The notes under the pieces are model-generated. The model was not told where the DNA came from, searched no databases, and saw only the letters and a list, made by a program, of their open reading frames with translations. From assembly GCA_023413015.1 (NCBI GenBank), contig JAEZQR010000256.1:1-10370 (forward strand): a DNA stretch of 10,370 nucleotides, in the 5' to 3' direction. A program made the position numbers and the translations under genes. The stretch comes from Pseudomonadota bacterium (GTDB lineage Bacteria > Pseudomonadota > Alphaproteobacteria > Sphingomonadales > Sphingomonadaceae). Below are positions 1-7,827 of this stretch, one piece after another (position 1 is the first letter of the stretch; each line of letters begins with the position of its first letter).

Positions 1-471
1 GAGATCGCGCGCTACGGCGGCCTGGCGAAGAACATGCCGGCCTATGCGCTGTTCTTCATGCTGTTCACCATGGCGTCGGTCGGCCTGCCCGGCACGTCGG
101 GCTTCGTCGGCGAGTTCCTGGTGTTCATGGGCGCGTTCAAGGCGTCGAGCTGGATGACCTTCGTCATCCTGACCGGCATCATCCTCGGCGCGGCCTATGC
201 GCTCTACCTCTATCGCCGGATCATCTTCGGCGCGCTCGAGAAGGCGGACCTGAAGTCGCTCAAGGACCTGTCCCCGCGTGAACTCGCCATCATGATCCCG
301 CTTGCCGCGGTCGTGCTGTGGATGGGCGTCTATCCGAAGCCGTTCCTCGATCCGATCCACGCGCCGGTGGAGGCCATCGTCGCGCGCATCGCCCGCGCCG
401 CACCGCCGGTCCAGCAGGTCGCCGCGCGCGCCGCGCCTGCCGTCGCCAACACTCACGCCGGGGCACACTGA
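1..471 (+). CDS. nuoM: NADH-quinone oxidoreductase subunit M, C-terminal part (5' end outside window)
   Basis: Membrane-arm subunit of respiratory complex I, one of the three antiporter-like proton-pumping subunits (L, M, N). The reading frame is open from base 1, so the gene enters from the left. The 156 visible residues cover the last transmembrane helices and the tail. Near the start is the family signature ASVGLPGTSGFVGEF, whose glutamate corresponds to the conserved TM12 Glu of NuoM (E407 in E. coli numbering, from family knowledge). Hydrophobic helices follow, with AYALYLYRRIIFG typical of the proton-translocation family, and then a region with MGVYPKPFLDPI. The final 40 or so residues are an Ala/Pro/Val-rich tail. 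The stop TGA (469-471) shares its last base with the nuoN start codon, so nuoN is probably translated by coupled re-initiation. Confidence 0.97.
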   Translation, partial: EIARYGGLAKNMPAYALFFMLFTMASVGLPGTSGFVGEFLVFMGAFKASSWMTFVILTGIILGAAYALYLYRRIIFGALEKADLKSLKDLSPRELAIMIPLAAVVLWMGVYPKPFLDPIHAPVEAIVARIARAAPPVQQVAARAAPAVANTHAGAH

Positions 472-1919
472 TGCAGCCGCTTCTCGATTCCGTTCGTCTC
501 GCCGCGCCCGAGCTGGTGCTCGCCAGCGGCGCGATGGTGCTGCTGATGATCGGCGTGTTCCGCGGCGACCGCTCGCTCGTGGCGCTTACCTGGGTGTCGG
601 TCGCGCTCTACGCCTTCGCGGGCCTGACGCTCCTCGATGATCCGGCGACCCCGCGCATCGCATTCGACGGGCTCTACATCGTCGACGGCTTCTCGACCTT
701 CTTCAAGGTCATCATGTACGCCGGCGCCGCCGTCTCGGCGCTGCTTGCGCTGCCGTATCTGAAGCGCACCCGCACGGCCCGCTTCGAATATCCGGTGCTG
801 CTGATGCTCGCCACGCTCGGCATGAGCATGATGGTGTCGGCGAACGATCTGCTGTCGCTCTACCTCGGCCTCGAACTCCAGTCGCTCGCCGCCTATGTGC
901 TCGCGGCCTTCCACCGCAGCGAGGCGCGTTCGTCGGAAGCGGGCCTCAAATATTTCGTGCTCGGCGCGCTTGCGAGCGGCATCCTGCTCTACGGTGTCTC
1001 GCTGATCTACGGCTTCGGCGGCACCACCAACTTCGCGGCGCTGGGCGAGGGCCTGCGCGGCGGCACCGAGATCCAGGTCGGCGTGCTGTTTGGCATCGTC
1101 TTCGTGCTCGCGGGTCTGGCGTTCAAGGTGTCGGCGGTGCCGTTCCACATGTGGACGCCCGACGTGTACGAGGGCGCACCGACGCCAGTCGCCGCCTTCT
1201 TCGCCTCGGCCCCCAAGGCCGCCGCGATGGGCCTGCTGGTCCGCGTGACGATGGAAGCCTTCGGCGGCGTGAGCGGCGAGTGGCGCCAGATCATCGCCTT
1301 CGCCGCGGTCGCGTCGATGATCCTCGGCGCGGTCGGCGCGATCGGCCAGCGCAACGTCAAGCGGCTGCTCGCCTATTCGTCGATCAACAACGTCGGCTTC
1401 GCGCTCGTCGGCCTCGCGGCGGCGAACGAGGCCGGCATCTCGGCGGTGCTGTTCTACATGGCGGTCTATCTCGCCATGACGCTCGGCTCGTTCCTCTGCG
1501 TGCTGCAGATGCGCGATGCCGATGGGCGGCCGATCGAGGCGATCGACGCGCTGTCGGGCCTGTCGCGCACGCGGCCTGCGCTCGCCTTCGCGATGGCGAT
1601 CTTCATGTTCAGCCTTGCCGGCATTCCGCCAATGCTTGGCTTCTGGCCGAAGCTGTCGGTGTTCAACGCCGCAGTGCAGGCCGAGATGTACGTGCTCGCG
1701 GTGATCGCGGTCGTCACCTCGGTGGTCGGCGCCTATTATTATCTCCGCATCGTCAAGGTGATGTACTTCGACGAGCCCGCGCCGGCCTTCGCGCCGGCGG
1801 AGAGCCGCCTCAACAGCGGCCTGATCGCCGCGACCGCGATTTTCTGCTCGCCGATCGGCATGCTGGCGATCACGCCGATCGTGGGTGCCGCGACGCGCGC
1901 CGCGCAGTCGCTGCTCTAG
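471..1919 (+). CDS. nuoN: NADH-quinone oxidoreductase subunit N
   Basis: Third antiporter-like subunit of complex I in the cytoplasmic membrane, next to NuoM. It is 482 residues, the usual NuoN length, and strongly hydrophobic throughout. The charged residues known to be essential for proton transfer in the family are in place: Glu135 in LGLELQSL (TM5), Lys219 in LAFKVSAVPFHMW (TM7), Lys249 in FASAPKAAA (TM8) and Lys394 in LGFWPKLSVF (TM12). The signatures WTPDVYEGAPTPV (228-240) and GQRNVKRLLAYSSINNVGF (292-310) are also present. The frame stays open well upstream of 471, but ATG 471 is chosen because it gives the normal N-terminus and overlaps the nuoM stop by one base. This is the last nuo gene, as in most nuoA-N operons, and birA follows after 6 bases. 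Confidence 0.98.
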   Translation: MQPLLDSVRLAAPELVLASGAMVLLMIGVFRGDRSLVALTWVSVALYAFAGLTLLDDPATPRIAFDGLYIVDGFSTFFKVIMYAGAAVSALLALPYLKRTRTARFEYPVLLMLATLGMSMMVSANDLLSLYLGLELQSLAAYVLAAFHRSEARSSEAGLKYFVLGALASGILLYGVSLIYGFGGTTNFAALGEGLRGGTEIQVGVLFGIVFVLAGLAFKVSAVPFHMWTPDVYEGAPTPVAAFFASAPKAAAMGLLVRVTMEAFGGVSGEWRQIIAFAAVASMILGAVGAIGQRNVKRLLAYSSINNVGFALVGLAAANEAGISAVLFYMAVYLAMTLGSFLCVLQMRDADGRPIEAIDALSGLSRTRPALAFAMAIFMFSLAGIPPMLGFWPKLSVFNAAVQAEMYVLAVIAVVTSVVGAYYYLRIVKVMYFDEPAPAFAPAESRLNSGLIAATAIFCSPIGMLAITPIVGAATRAAQSLL

Positions 1920-1925
1920 CCGGCG

Positions 1926-2639
1926 ATGGCTGGGGGCGACATCGTCGAACTCGAGGTCGTCGGCTCCACCAACGACTGGATGGCGGACCGCGCGGCGGCC
2001 GGCGAGCCCGATGGCCTGTGGGTGCGCGCCGACCGCCAGAACGCCGGCCGTGGCCGCCGTGGCCGCGCCTGGACGTCCGACACCGGCAACCTGTTCGCCA
2101 CCACGCTCTGCCGTCCGCAGCCGGGCGAGGGGCCGCAGCAGCAGTTGAGCTTCGTCGCCGCGCTTGCGCTCGACCATGCGCTGCAATGGTGGGTGCCGCA
2201 TGAGCGCCTGTCGCTCAAATGGCCGAATGACGTGCTGCTCGACGGCGTCAAATGTTCCGGCATTCTGCTGGAGGGCGTTTCGGGGTGCACGATCATCGGC
2301 TTCGGCGTGAACCTGTCGCATCATCCGGAAGCGACCGAGCGGCCCGCGACCTCGCTCATGGCCGCCGGCATCTATCCGCCGAGCGCCGCCGAGTTCTGCG
2401 CCCGCCTGCGCGACTGCTTCGTCGCCTGCCGTGCGCTGTGGCGTGCCCAAGGCTTCGAGCCGATCCGCGAACGCTGGCTTGACCGGGCGGCCGGCAGGGG
2501 CGGCCTGCTCGCCGCGCGCCTGGGCCACGAGACGCTGACCGGCCAGTTCGACGACCTCGGCGTCGATGGCGCCCTGAAGCTGCGCCTTGTCGACGGTAGC
2601 GTGCGTGCCATCCATGCCGGTGAGGTATTCGGTCTCTAG
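1926..2639 (+). CDS. birA: Biotin--[acetyl-CoA-carboxylase] ligase, short form without DNA-binding domain
   Basis: Activates biotin with ATP to biotinyl-5'-AMP and attaches it to the biotin carboxyl carrier protein, so that acetyl-CoA carboxylase and other biotin enzymes work. It is cytoplasmic and 237 residues long. Visible motifs are GSTNDWM (13-19), the biotinyl-AMP binding loop GRGRRGRAW (41-49), the substrate-site motif KWPNDVLLDG (98-107) with catalytic-type Lys98, and KCSGILLEG (109-117). The C-terminal SH3-like domain runs from about residue 190 to 237. There is no N-terminal winged-helix domain, so this is a group I (non-repressor) BirA and should not regulate biotin genes. The start is 6 bases after the nuoN stop with no strong Shine-Dalgarno sequence, suggesting translational coupling to nuoN. 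Confidence 0.95.
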   Translation: MAGGDIVELEVVGSTNDWMADRAAAGEPDGLWVRADRQNAGRGRRGRAWTSDTGNLFATTLCRPQPGEGPQQQLSFVAALALDHALQWWVPHERLSLKWPNDVLLDGVKCSGILLEGVSGCTIIGFGVNLSHHPEATERPATSLMAAGIYPPSAAEFCARLRDCFVACRALWRAQGFEPIRERWLDRAAGRGGLLAARLGHETLTGQFDDLGVDGALKLRLVDGSVRAIHAGEVFGL

Positions 2640-2644
2640 ACAAT

Positions 2645-2649
2645 AGGAG
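2645..2649 (+). promoter_or_regulatory. Ribosome binding site of coaX
   Basis: AGGAG, 7 bases before the coaX ATG at 2657. It is the clearest Shine-Dalgarno match in the left-hand operon and fixes the coaX start. It also suggests coaX and the coupled rnj can be translated independently of birA. Confidence 0.75.
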
Positions 2650-2656
2650 CCCGTCC

Positions 2657-3430
2657 ATGTTGCTCGCGATCGATGTCGGCAACACCAATGTCGTGTTCGC
2701 GCTGGTCGAGGGGGCCGAGATCGTCCACCGCTGGCGCATCGCCACCACGCACGCCCGGACCTCCGACGAATATGCCGTCTGGCTGTCGCAGCTCATGCAG
2801 CTCGAAGGTGTCGACCGCTCGGCGGTGACCGCTGCGATCATCTCGACCGTGGTGCCGCCGACGCTGTTCCACCTGCGCCGGCTATGCAGCAAATATTTCA
2901 ACGTCGAGCCGTTGGTGATCGGCGAGGCGAACGTCGATCCCGGTGTCGGCGTCAATGTGCCCAACCCGGGCGAAGTGGGCGCCGACCGCATCGTCAACTC
3001 GGCCGCCGCACATGCGCTCTACGGCGGCGACCTCATCGTCGTCGATTTCGGCACCGCGACCACCTTCGACGTGGTGATGGACGGCGCCTATGTCGGCGGC
3101 GCCATTGCGCCGGGCATCAACCTGTCGATGGAGGCGCTCTATGCGGCCGCTGCCAAGCTGCCGCGCATCGCCATCGAGCCGCCACCCGGCAACCGCGCGC
3201 TCGCGCAGGGCACGGTGCCGGCGATGCAGTCGGGCGTATTCTTCGGCTATGTCGGACTGGTTGAAGGACTGGTCCGACGCATTAAATTGGATATGCAACG
3301 ACCCGACGTACGGGTCATCGGAACCGGCGGGCTCGCCGGACTTTTCAACCGCCATACGGACGCGATCGACATCGTCGACGGCGATCTCACGATCCGAGGA
3401 TTGGCGCTCATACACGCTAGGAATTCATGA
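2657..3430 (+). CDS. coaX: Type III pantothenate kinase
   Basis: Phosphorylates pantothenate to 4'-phosphopantothenate, the first committed step of coenzyme A synthesis. It is a soluble homodimer of the ASKHA fold that needs a monovalent cation and is not feedback-inhibited by CoA (family knowledge). The 257 residues match the family length. The N-terminal phosphate-binding loop AIDVGNTNVVF contains Asp6. PGEVGADR (104-111) contains Asp109, the expected catalytic base. DFGTATTFDVV (130-140) and GGAIAPGI (147-154) complete the nucleotide site, and GTGGLAG (222-228) lies near the C-terminus. A clear ribosome binding site, AGGAG, lies 7 bases before the ATG. The stop codon overlaps the rnj start as ATGA. 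The last 200 bases are less G/C-biased than the rest of the gene, but the frame and protein are intact. Confidence 0.97.
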   Translation: MLLAIDVGNTNVVFALVEGAEIVHRWRIATTHARTSDEYAVWLSQLMQLEGVDRSAVTAAIISTVVPPTLFHLRRLCSKYFNVEPLVIGEANVDPGVGVNVPNPGEVGADRIVNSAAAHALYGGDLIVVDFGTATTFDVVMDGAYVGGAIAPGINLSMEALYAAAAKLPRIAIEPPPGNRALAQGTVPAMQSGVFFGYVGLVEGLVRRIKLDMQRPDVRVIGTGGLAGLFNRHTDAIDIVDGDLTIRGLALIHARNS

Positions 3431-5067
3431 AACCGGGTAACGAACTGATCTTCCTGCCGCTCGGCGGCTCGGGCGAGATCGGGATGAACGTCAATCTCTA
3501 TGGCACCCAGGGCAAATGGGTGATGGTCGACCTCGGCATGACCTTCGCCGACCCCAGCCTGCCCGGCGTCGACCTCGTGCTTCCCGATCTGAGCTTCATC
3601 GAGGAGCGCAGCGACGACCTGCTCGGCATCGTGCTGACCCACGGCCACGAGGACCATATTGGCGCGATCCCCTATCTCGCCGCCGAACTCGGCGTGCCGC
3701 TCTATGCAACGCCGTTCACCGCCGGCCTCATCCGCCACAAGCTGGAGGAGGAGGGCATCACCGACGAGGTGAAGCTGCACGTCATCGAGAAGGAAGGCAG
3801 CTTCGATCTCGGGCCGTTCCACTTCACCTACGTGCCGCTCGCCCACTCGATCCCCGAGGGCAATGCGCTGCTGATCGAGACGCCCTATGGCCGCGTGTTC
3901 CACACTGGCGACTGGAAGCTCGACGAGGCGCCGGTGCTCGGCTCGCCTTCGACCGCCGAGGAGCTGACCGCGATCGGCGACAAGGGCGTGCTCGCGCTCG
4001 TCGGCGATTCGACCAACGTGTTCAATCCCGAACCCTCGGGATCGGAGACGGCGGTGCGCGAGGGGCTTGATGCGGTCATTAAGCAGGCGAAGGGCCGGGT
4101 GCTCGTCACCACCTTCGCCTCGAACGCCGCGCGCCTGCATACGCTCGGCGAGGTGGCGAAGGACACGGGGCGGCAGGTTTGCGTCGCCGGACGGTCGCTC
4201 GACCGTATCCTGCGCGTCGGACGCAGCGTGGGCTATTTGACTGACTTCCCGCCGGTGCTGTCGTTCGACGAGGCGATGAAGCTGCCGCGCGACCAAGTGA
4301 TGATCATCTCGACCGGCGCGCAAGGCGAGCCGCAGGCGGCGCTGTCGCGCATCGCCGACGGCAACCACCCGATCAAGCTCGATCGCGGCGACCTCGTCGT
4401 CTATTCGTCGAAGCAGATTCCGGGCAACGAGCTGTCGATCGGCCGCGTCCAGAACGCGCTTGCCGCCAAGGGCGTCGAGATCATCACCGACCGGCAGGCG
4501 CACGTCCACGTTTCGGGCCATCCGGGACGCCCCGAGCTCGAGGCGATGTACGGCTGGATTCGGCCGCAGATCTCGATCCCGGTGCACGGCGAGCGCCGCC
4601 ACATGGAGGAACATGCCCGGCTCGCGCGGCACTGGGGCGTGCCGCATGCGGTCGTGCCGGTGAACGGCAGCGCGATCCGGCTGGCGCCGGGCAAGCCGGA
4701 GATCGTCAGCCACGAGACCGTCGGCCGCCTGGTCGTCGACGGCGACGTGATCCTGCCCGCCGACGGCGCGACGATGCTCGCCCGCCGACGCCTGATGCAC
4801 AACGGCTATCTGTCCGCGACGGTCATCGTCGATCGCAAGGGCAAGCTTGCTGCCGATCCGGCGATCATCGTCCAGGGCCTGCCGGTCGAGGAGGACCGCG
4901 ATGACTTCATCGCCGAGTGCGTCGAGGCAGCCGAGAAAGCGGCGGGCGCCGCCGACTTCCGCAACGAGGACAAGTTCGTTGAGGCGATCCGCACCGCCGT
5001 GCGTCGCACCGCGCGCGAGTGGACCGGCAAGAAGCCGGTCACCGACGTGATGGTGGTGCGACTCTAG
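3427..5067 (+). CDS. rnj: Ribonuclease J (metallo-beta-lactamase / beta-CASP family)
   Basis: Zinc-dependent 5'-to-3' exoribonuclease and endoribonuclease acting in mRNA turnover and rRNA 5'-end maturation; in alphaproteobacteria a single RNase J works alongside RNase E. It is 546 residues, typical for the family. The metallo-beta-lactamase core shows motif 2 THGHEDHIGAIPY (71-83; ligands His72, His74, Asp76, His77), His140 in PLAHSIPEG and Asp162 in HTGDWKLD. The beta-CASP insertion follows, with GDSTN (193-197). HVHVSGHPGRPEL (359-371) carries the C-terminal metal- and phosphate-binding histidines, followed by PVHGERRHMEEHARLA (385-400). The final 100 residues form the C-terminal domain. 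All catalytic residues I can check are present. The ATG overlaps the coaX stop by 4 bases, and TAGGA 5 bases upstream is a good ribosome binding site. Confidence 0.96.
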   Translation: MKPGNELIFLPLGGSGEIGMNVNLYGTQGKWVMVDLGMTFADPSLPGVDLVLPDLSFIEERSDDLLGIVLTHGHEDHIGAIPYLAAELGVPLYATPFTAGLIRHKLEEEGITDEVKLHVIEKEGSFDLGPFHFTYVPLAHSIPEGNALLIETPYGRVFHTGDWKLDEAPVLGSPSTAEELTAIGDKGVLALVGDSTNVFNPEPSGSETAVREGLDAVIKQAKGRVLVTTFASNAARLHTLGEVAKDTGRQVCVAGRSLDRILRVGRSVGYLTDFPPVLSFDEAMKLPRDQVMIISTGAQGEPQAALSRIADGNHPIKLDRGDLVVYSSKQIPGNELSIGRVQNALAAKGVEIITDRQAHVHVSGHPGRPELEAMYGWIRPQISIPVHGERRHMEEHARLARHWGVPHAVVPVNGSAIRLAPGKPEIVSHETVGRLVVDGDVILPADGATMLARRRLMHNGYLSATVIVDRKGKLAADPAIIVQGLPVEEDRDDFIAECVEAAEKAAGAADFRNEDKFVEAIRTAVRRTAREWTGKKPVTDVMVVRL

Positions 5068-5105
5068 GACGATTTGCTCCGGTAACAGCCAATCCCTATT
5101 CCTTT

Positions 5106-5175
5106 CGTCATCCCGGCGAAGACCGGGACCCAGTAGCTACCGTTGTTCTGGGTCCCGGCCTTCGCCGGGATGACG
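5106..5175. repeat. Intergenic palindromic repeat, 28-base arms, 14-base loop
   Basis: Left arm 5106-5133 and right arm 5148-5175 are reverse complements except for one position (A5122 opposite C5159), separated by a 14-base A/T-containing loop. It fills most of the 132-base gap between rnj and the DUF1467 gene. The arm begins CGTCATCCCGGCGAAG, a type of REP-like palindrome that I recognise as scattered between genes in sphingomonads and other alphaproteobacteria. In RNA it would form a very stable hairpin at the 3' end of the rnj transcript. No T-run follows, so it is not a textbook intrinsic terminator, though it could protect the 3' end or attenuate read-through. I see no convincing promoter in the rest of this gap. 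Confidence 0.85.
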
Positions 5176-5199
5176 GTGGACTAGAATGGTAGACCACAT

Positions 5200-5487
5200 A
5201 TGAAGCTCAGCTCGGCAATCGCCATCTATCTGTTGTTCTGGACGATCACGCTGTTCATCACCTTGCCGCTGGGCGTGCGCACGCACGAGGAGGCCGGGGT
5301 CGAGCGCGTGCCAGGGCAAGCGGACAGCGCGCCGCATGCGCCGATGATGCTGCGCAAGCTGCTGCTGACCACGGTGGTCTCGTCGCTGCTCTTCGCGCTG
5401 TTCTACGCGAACTTCATCAACGGCTGGGTCGACTTCGACGACGTCGTGCCGAACTTCCTCCGCCCGGACGTGACGCTTCACCAATAA
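5200..5487 (+). CDS. DUF1467 family small membrane protein
   Basis: A 95-residue protein of unknown function. It has two hydrophobic helices, about residues 5-25 (AIYLLFWTITLFITLPLGV) and about 53-71 (LLLTTVVSSLLFALFYANF). They are joined by a polar loop containing RTHEEAGVERVPGQADSAPHAP, the recognisable DUF1467 signature (LPxGVRTxEEAG and GxADSAP). The family is common in alphaproteobacteria, often near rnj. It is predicted to sit in the inner membrane. The upstream Shine-Dalgarno match is weak. The gene may be transcribed from rnj read-through past the palindrome or from a promoter in the gap. It ends 15 bases from the end of the convergent gene on the minus strand. Confidence 0.88.
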   Translation: MKLSSAIAIYLLFWTITLFITLPLGVRTHEEAGVERVPGQADSAPHAPMMLRKLLLTTVVSSLLFALFYANFINGWVDFDDVVPNFLRPDVTLHQ

Positions 5488-5502
5488 GCCGCGGCAGCGG
5501 CG

Positions 5503-7827
5503 CTAGCTGCGGATTCGCTCCAGCGCCTGGGCGAGCGCCACGTAGAGCTTGCCGACGTCGGACGAGAGTAGGGCGACCGAGAGCGAGCCACCGTTGCGCT
5601 CGGCCATGGTGCGGCGCATCAGCGCTTCGAAGTCGGCGATATATTTACTGACGCTCTCGCGGAACTCGTTGTCCTCGTTATAGCGCCTGACCACGGCACG
5701 CGTGTCGCCGCCGTCGAGCAGCCGCACGGCCCGCCGGGTGAAGATGCCCCGGTCGCCCTTGAGATAGGCCGCCCAGGCGGTATCCGGCACCTCGGTCGAC
5801 AGCGCCTTGGCGACATCGATCGAGGCGGAGTTAAGCGCTTCGATCAGCAGGTTCGACCGGCGGGCAAGATCATCCTGCGAGGCTTGCAGGAGCTTGGCGT
5901 CGGCCTGCGCGATGCGCGCCTCGACAGCTGCCGCCGTTTCGGCGACGCTGATCATCTGGCGCGACAGGCGCTCGGCGGTCGCCTGCGCCGCCTGCGCCGC
6001 CTTCTCGCCGGCGGCCTCGACCTCGTTCAGCTCGACACGGATGCGCTTGGTGAACGACTCGCGGATCGCGGTCTCGCCGGCGGCGTTCAGCGCCTCGCGC
6101 GCCTCGGCAATCACGCCTTCGATCGCCGTCCGCATCGTGCCTTCGGCCTGCGCGGCGATCTCGCGGACGCGCGACATGGCGTCGACCAGCCGGGTGGTGG
6201 CGGTGAGCGCCGCGGTCTGTGCGCTGTCGTCAACCTCGGCGGCCATCGCCTTGGCTTCCACGAGGCCGGCGCCGATCGCGGCAACCGTCGCCTGGAGCGA
6301 TTCGCGCTGTGCATCGAGCGCGGCGACCGCGGCTTCGATCACCGAGCGGCTATGCTCGACCGGCCCGTTGAACTCGTTAGCGCTGGCGTTGAGCGCCGCG
6401 AGATCGGTCGCGAGCGTTGCGATCTCCTCGCGGATGATCTCGACGGCGCGCGCCGTGTTGCCGACCTGGGCGGGGAGGGTGCCCGAGAGCGTATCGACGG
6501 CCTCCGCGGCGGTTGTGCGCAGGGCGGCGACGGCGGTCTCCAGCCCGCGGGCCGCCGTCTCGCTGCTGCCGAGCGGCGTCGCCAGCTCGTGCATCTGCTC
6601 ACGCACCGCGGCCAGCCGCTCGTTGAGACGGTCGAGCGTCGCGCCGCTGGTCTGCGCCGCGTTGGAGAGCTTGGCGTCGAGCACGCCGAAGCTGCGTTCG
6701 ACCGCTTCGATCAGCGAGCGGCTGCGCGCTTCCTGCGCCTGCATCTCGCGCGTCAGCCGCTCGGCCTGCGCGGCGGCTTCCGCGAAACGCTCGGCGACCT
6801 GCTGGCTGGCCTCGCCACTGAATGACTCGAGGACCGTGCGTGCCTCCTCGGTACCGGCACGTACGGCGGCCACTTGAGCTTCGATGCCGCGCCGCGCGGT
6901 ATCGAGCGCCTCGGCGGTCTGCGCGATCGCGGTATCCGCGCCCTGTTTCAGTGCCACAGTGCGCTGGTTGAGCCTTTCGGCCGCCCCGCCGCTCGCCGCC
7001 TCTATGGCGCCGATCGTCTGCGTCAGCCGGGCGACGGCTGCCTCGATTGCGGCCTGAGCTTCCTCGCTGCGCGTCCGTCCAGTCGCGGCGAGAGCGTCGA
7101 TCTGTTCGATCTGGCGGCGCGCATCGCCGGCACCGGTCGCAAGCGCGGCGCCGATGGCGTTCGCCTGAGCTTCCGCGCGCGGCAGCGCCTCGATGATCTT
7201 CGCCAGCTCGGCGTGCGCCGCCGCGCCGCCGGCCGCGAGCCGATCGAGCAGCACCTCGACCATCTCGCGGTCGCGCGTCAGCGAGCTCGCGACGATCGCC
7301 GTACGTTCTTCGAGCCGGCCGGCGGTCTCCATCAGCTGGACCGACTGCCCGCCGATCGAGCCGCGGATCGCCTCGACGCGGTCCGCGACCGCCTGCAGTA
7401 CCCCGTCGAGCGCGGCGAGCTCGCGCCGGGTGCGGACCGCGACATCGCCGACGCGCGCCTCGGCCGCCTCGATTCGCGCCATCATTGAGCGCCGCTCGTC
7501 GGCGGAAGCCCGGCCGACGACGAGCGCAATCAACCAGATCGCGGTCAGCGGCGCCGTCACGCCGGCAGCGATGCCGGCAAGGCCGGTGAGCGTCAGGTCG
7601 GGCGCGGGCTGGTAGCGCAGCAGCAGGTAGATCGCGGCGGCCGCGGCCGCGAGCCAGACCACCGAGGCGAAGATGGCTAGCGCCGTCGCCCGGCTGCCGC
7701 GCGCGCGCGGCGTCTCATCGGTCTCCGGCTCCGACGCGCCAAGTATCTCGGCCCGCCGGCTGGGGGCGGTATCGTCGATGGCCGGCGTCGGCGCGGTTTC
7801 GGTCTGAACGGGCGCCAACGAGCGCAT
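5503..7827 (-). CDS. Membrane-anchored long coiled-coil protein, TipN-like architecture
   Basis: 774 residues, no enzyme motif seen. Layout: a Pro/Glu-rich, low-complexity cytoplasmic N-terminus (1-48); two transmembrane helices (about 49-70, LAIFASVVWLAAAAAAIYLLL region, and about 82-104); then about 550 residues of Ala/Glu/Arg/Gln-rich helix with heptad-like spacing (about 110-660), expected to be coiled coil in the cytoplasm. A separate C-terminal domain of about 93 residues (682-774) follows, with AAYLKGDRGIFTRRAVRLLD and DFEALMRRTMAER, and is more conserved-looking than the helix. Two N-terminal membrane helices plus a long cytoplasmic coiled coil is the architecture of TipN, the Caulobacter birth-scar/polarity protein; this link is inference from layout only. 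Start ATG 7827 is preceded by GGGGGAA on the minus strand. It is divergent from the 7975 gene and convergent with DUF1467. Many overlapping frames are open here because of the GC-rich, Ala-rich code, but only this one gives a coherent protein. Confidence 0.88.
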   Translation of the reverse strand: MRSLAPVQTETAPTPAIDDTAPSRRAEILGASEPETDETPRARGSRATALAIFASVVWLAAAAAAIYLLLRYQPAPDLTLTGLAGIAAGVTAPLTAIWLIALVVGRASADERRSMMARIEAAEARVGDVAVRTRRELAALDGVLQAVADRVEAIRGSIGGQSVQLMETAGRLEERTAIVASSLTRDREMVEVLLDRLAAGGAAAHAELAKIIEALPRAEAQANAIGAALATGAGDARRQIEQIDALAATGRTRSEEAQAAIEAAVARLTQTIGAIEAASGGAAERLNQRTVALKQGADTAIAQTAEALDTARRGIEAQVAAVRAGTEEARTVLESFSGEASQQVAERFAEAAAQAERLTREMQAQEARSRSLIEAVERSFGVLDAKLSNAAQTSGATLDRLNERLAAVREQMHELATPLGSSETAARGLETAVAALRTTAAEAVDTLSGTLPAQVGNTARAVEIIREEIATLATDLAALNASANEFNGPVEHSRSVIEAAVAALDAQRESLQATVAAIGAGLVEAKAMAAEVDDSAQTAALTATTRLVDAMSRVREIAAQAEGTMRTAIEGVIAEAREALNAAGETAIRESFTKRIRVELNEVEAAGEKAAQAAQATAERLSRQMISVAETAAAVEARIAQADAKLLQASQDDLARRSNLLIEALNSASIDVAKALSTEVPDTAWAAYLKGDRGIFTRRAVRLLDGGDTRAVVRRYNEDNEFRESVSKYIADFEALMRRTMAERNGGSLSVALLSSDVGKLYVALAQALERIRS

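Noticed and set aside
453..2615. 720-residue open frame on the minus strand opposite nuoN and birA
   Set aside because: Composition is Arg/His/Glu-rich with no domain, as expected for the antisense of GC-rich membrane-protein code. The plus strand has two unmistakable genes here.
3300..3316. GACCCG-ACGTA-CGGGTC inverted repeat inside coaX
   Set aside because: Short, within intact coding sequence, and with no link to a start, stop or neighbouring signal.
3247..4800. 517-residue open frame on the minus strand opposite rnj
   Set aside because: Low-complexity Arg/His/Asp/Glu protein without any recognisable motif. It overlaps the intact RNase J gene and is a shadow of GC-rich code.
5074..5102. 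Possible promoter TTGCTC-17-TATTCC before DUF1467
   Set aside because: Only three of six positions match in each box, which is too weak to claim.
5186..5203. Five-codon mini-frame (MVDHI) whose stop overlaps the DUF1467 start codon
   Set aside because: It could be a coupling leader, but it has no ribosome binding site and such short frames arise by chance.
5137..5484. 115-residue minus-strand frame over the palindrome and DUF1467 gene
   Set aside because: Part of it is just translation of the palindrome arm (HPGEGRDP, a familiar artefact of this repeat), and it lies opposite a recognised DUF1467 protein.
5488..5510. Small GC hairpin (GCCGC-GGCA-GCGGC) between the convergent genes as a shared terminator
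   Set aside because: The stem is only 5 base pairs and there is no T-run on either side. Chance is likely in this GC-rich DNA.
5807..6877. Ser/Ala/Arg-rich open frames on the plus strand inside the coiled-coil gene (also 5884-6825)
   Set aside because: They lack ribosome binding sites and plausible protein composition. The minus-strand frame gives membrane helices, coiled coil and a C-terminal domain.
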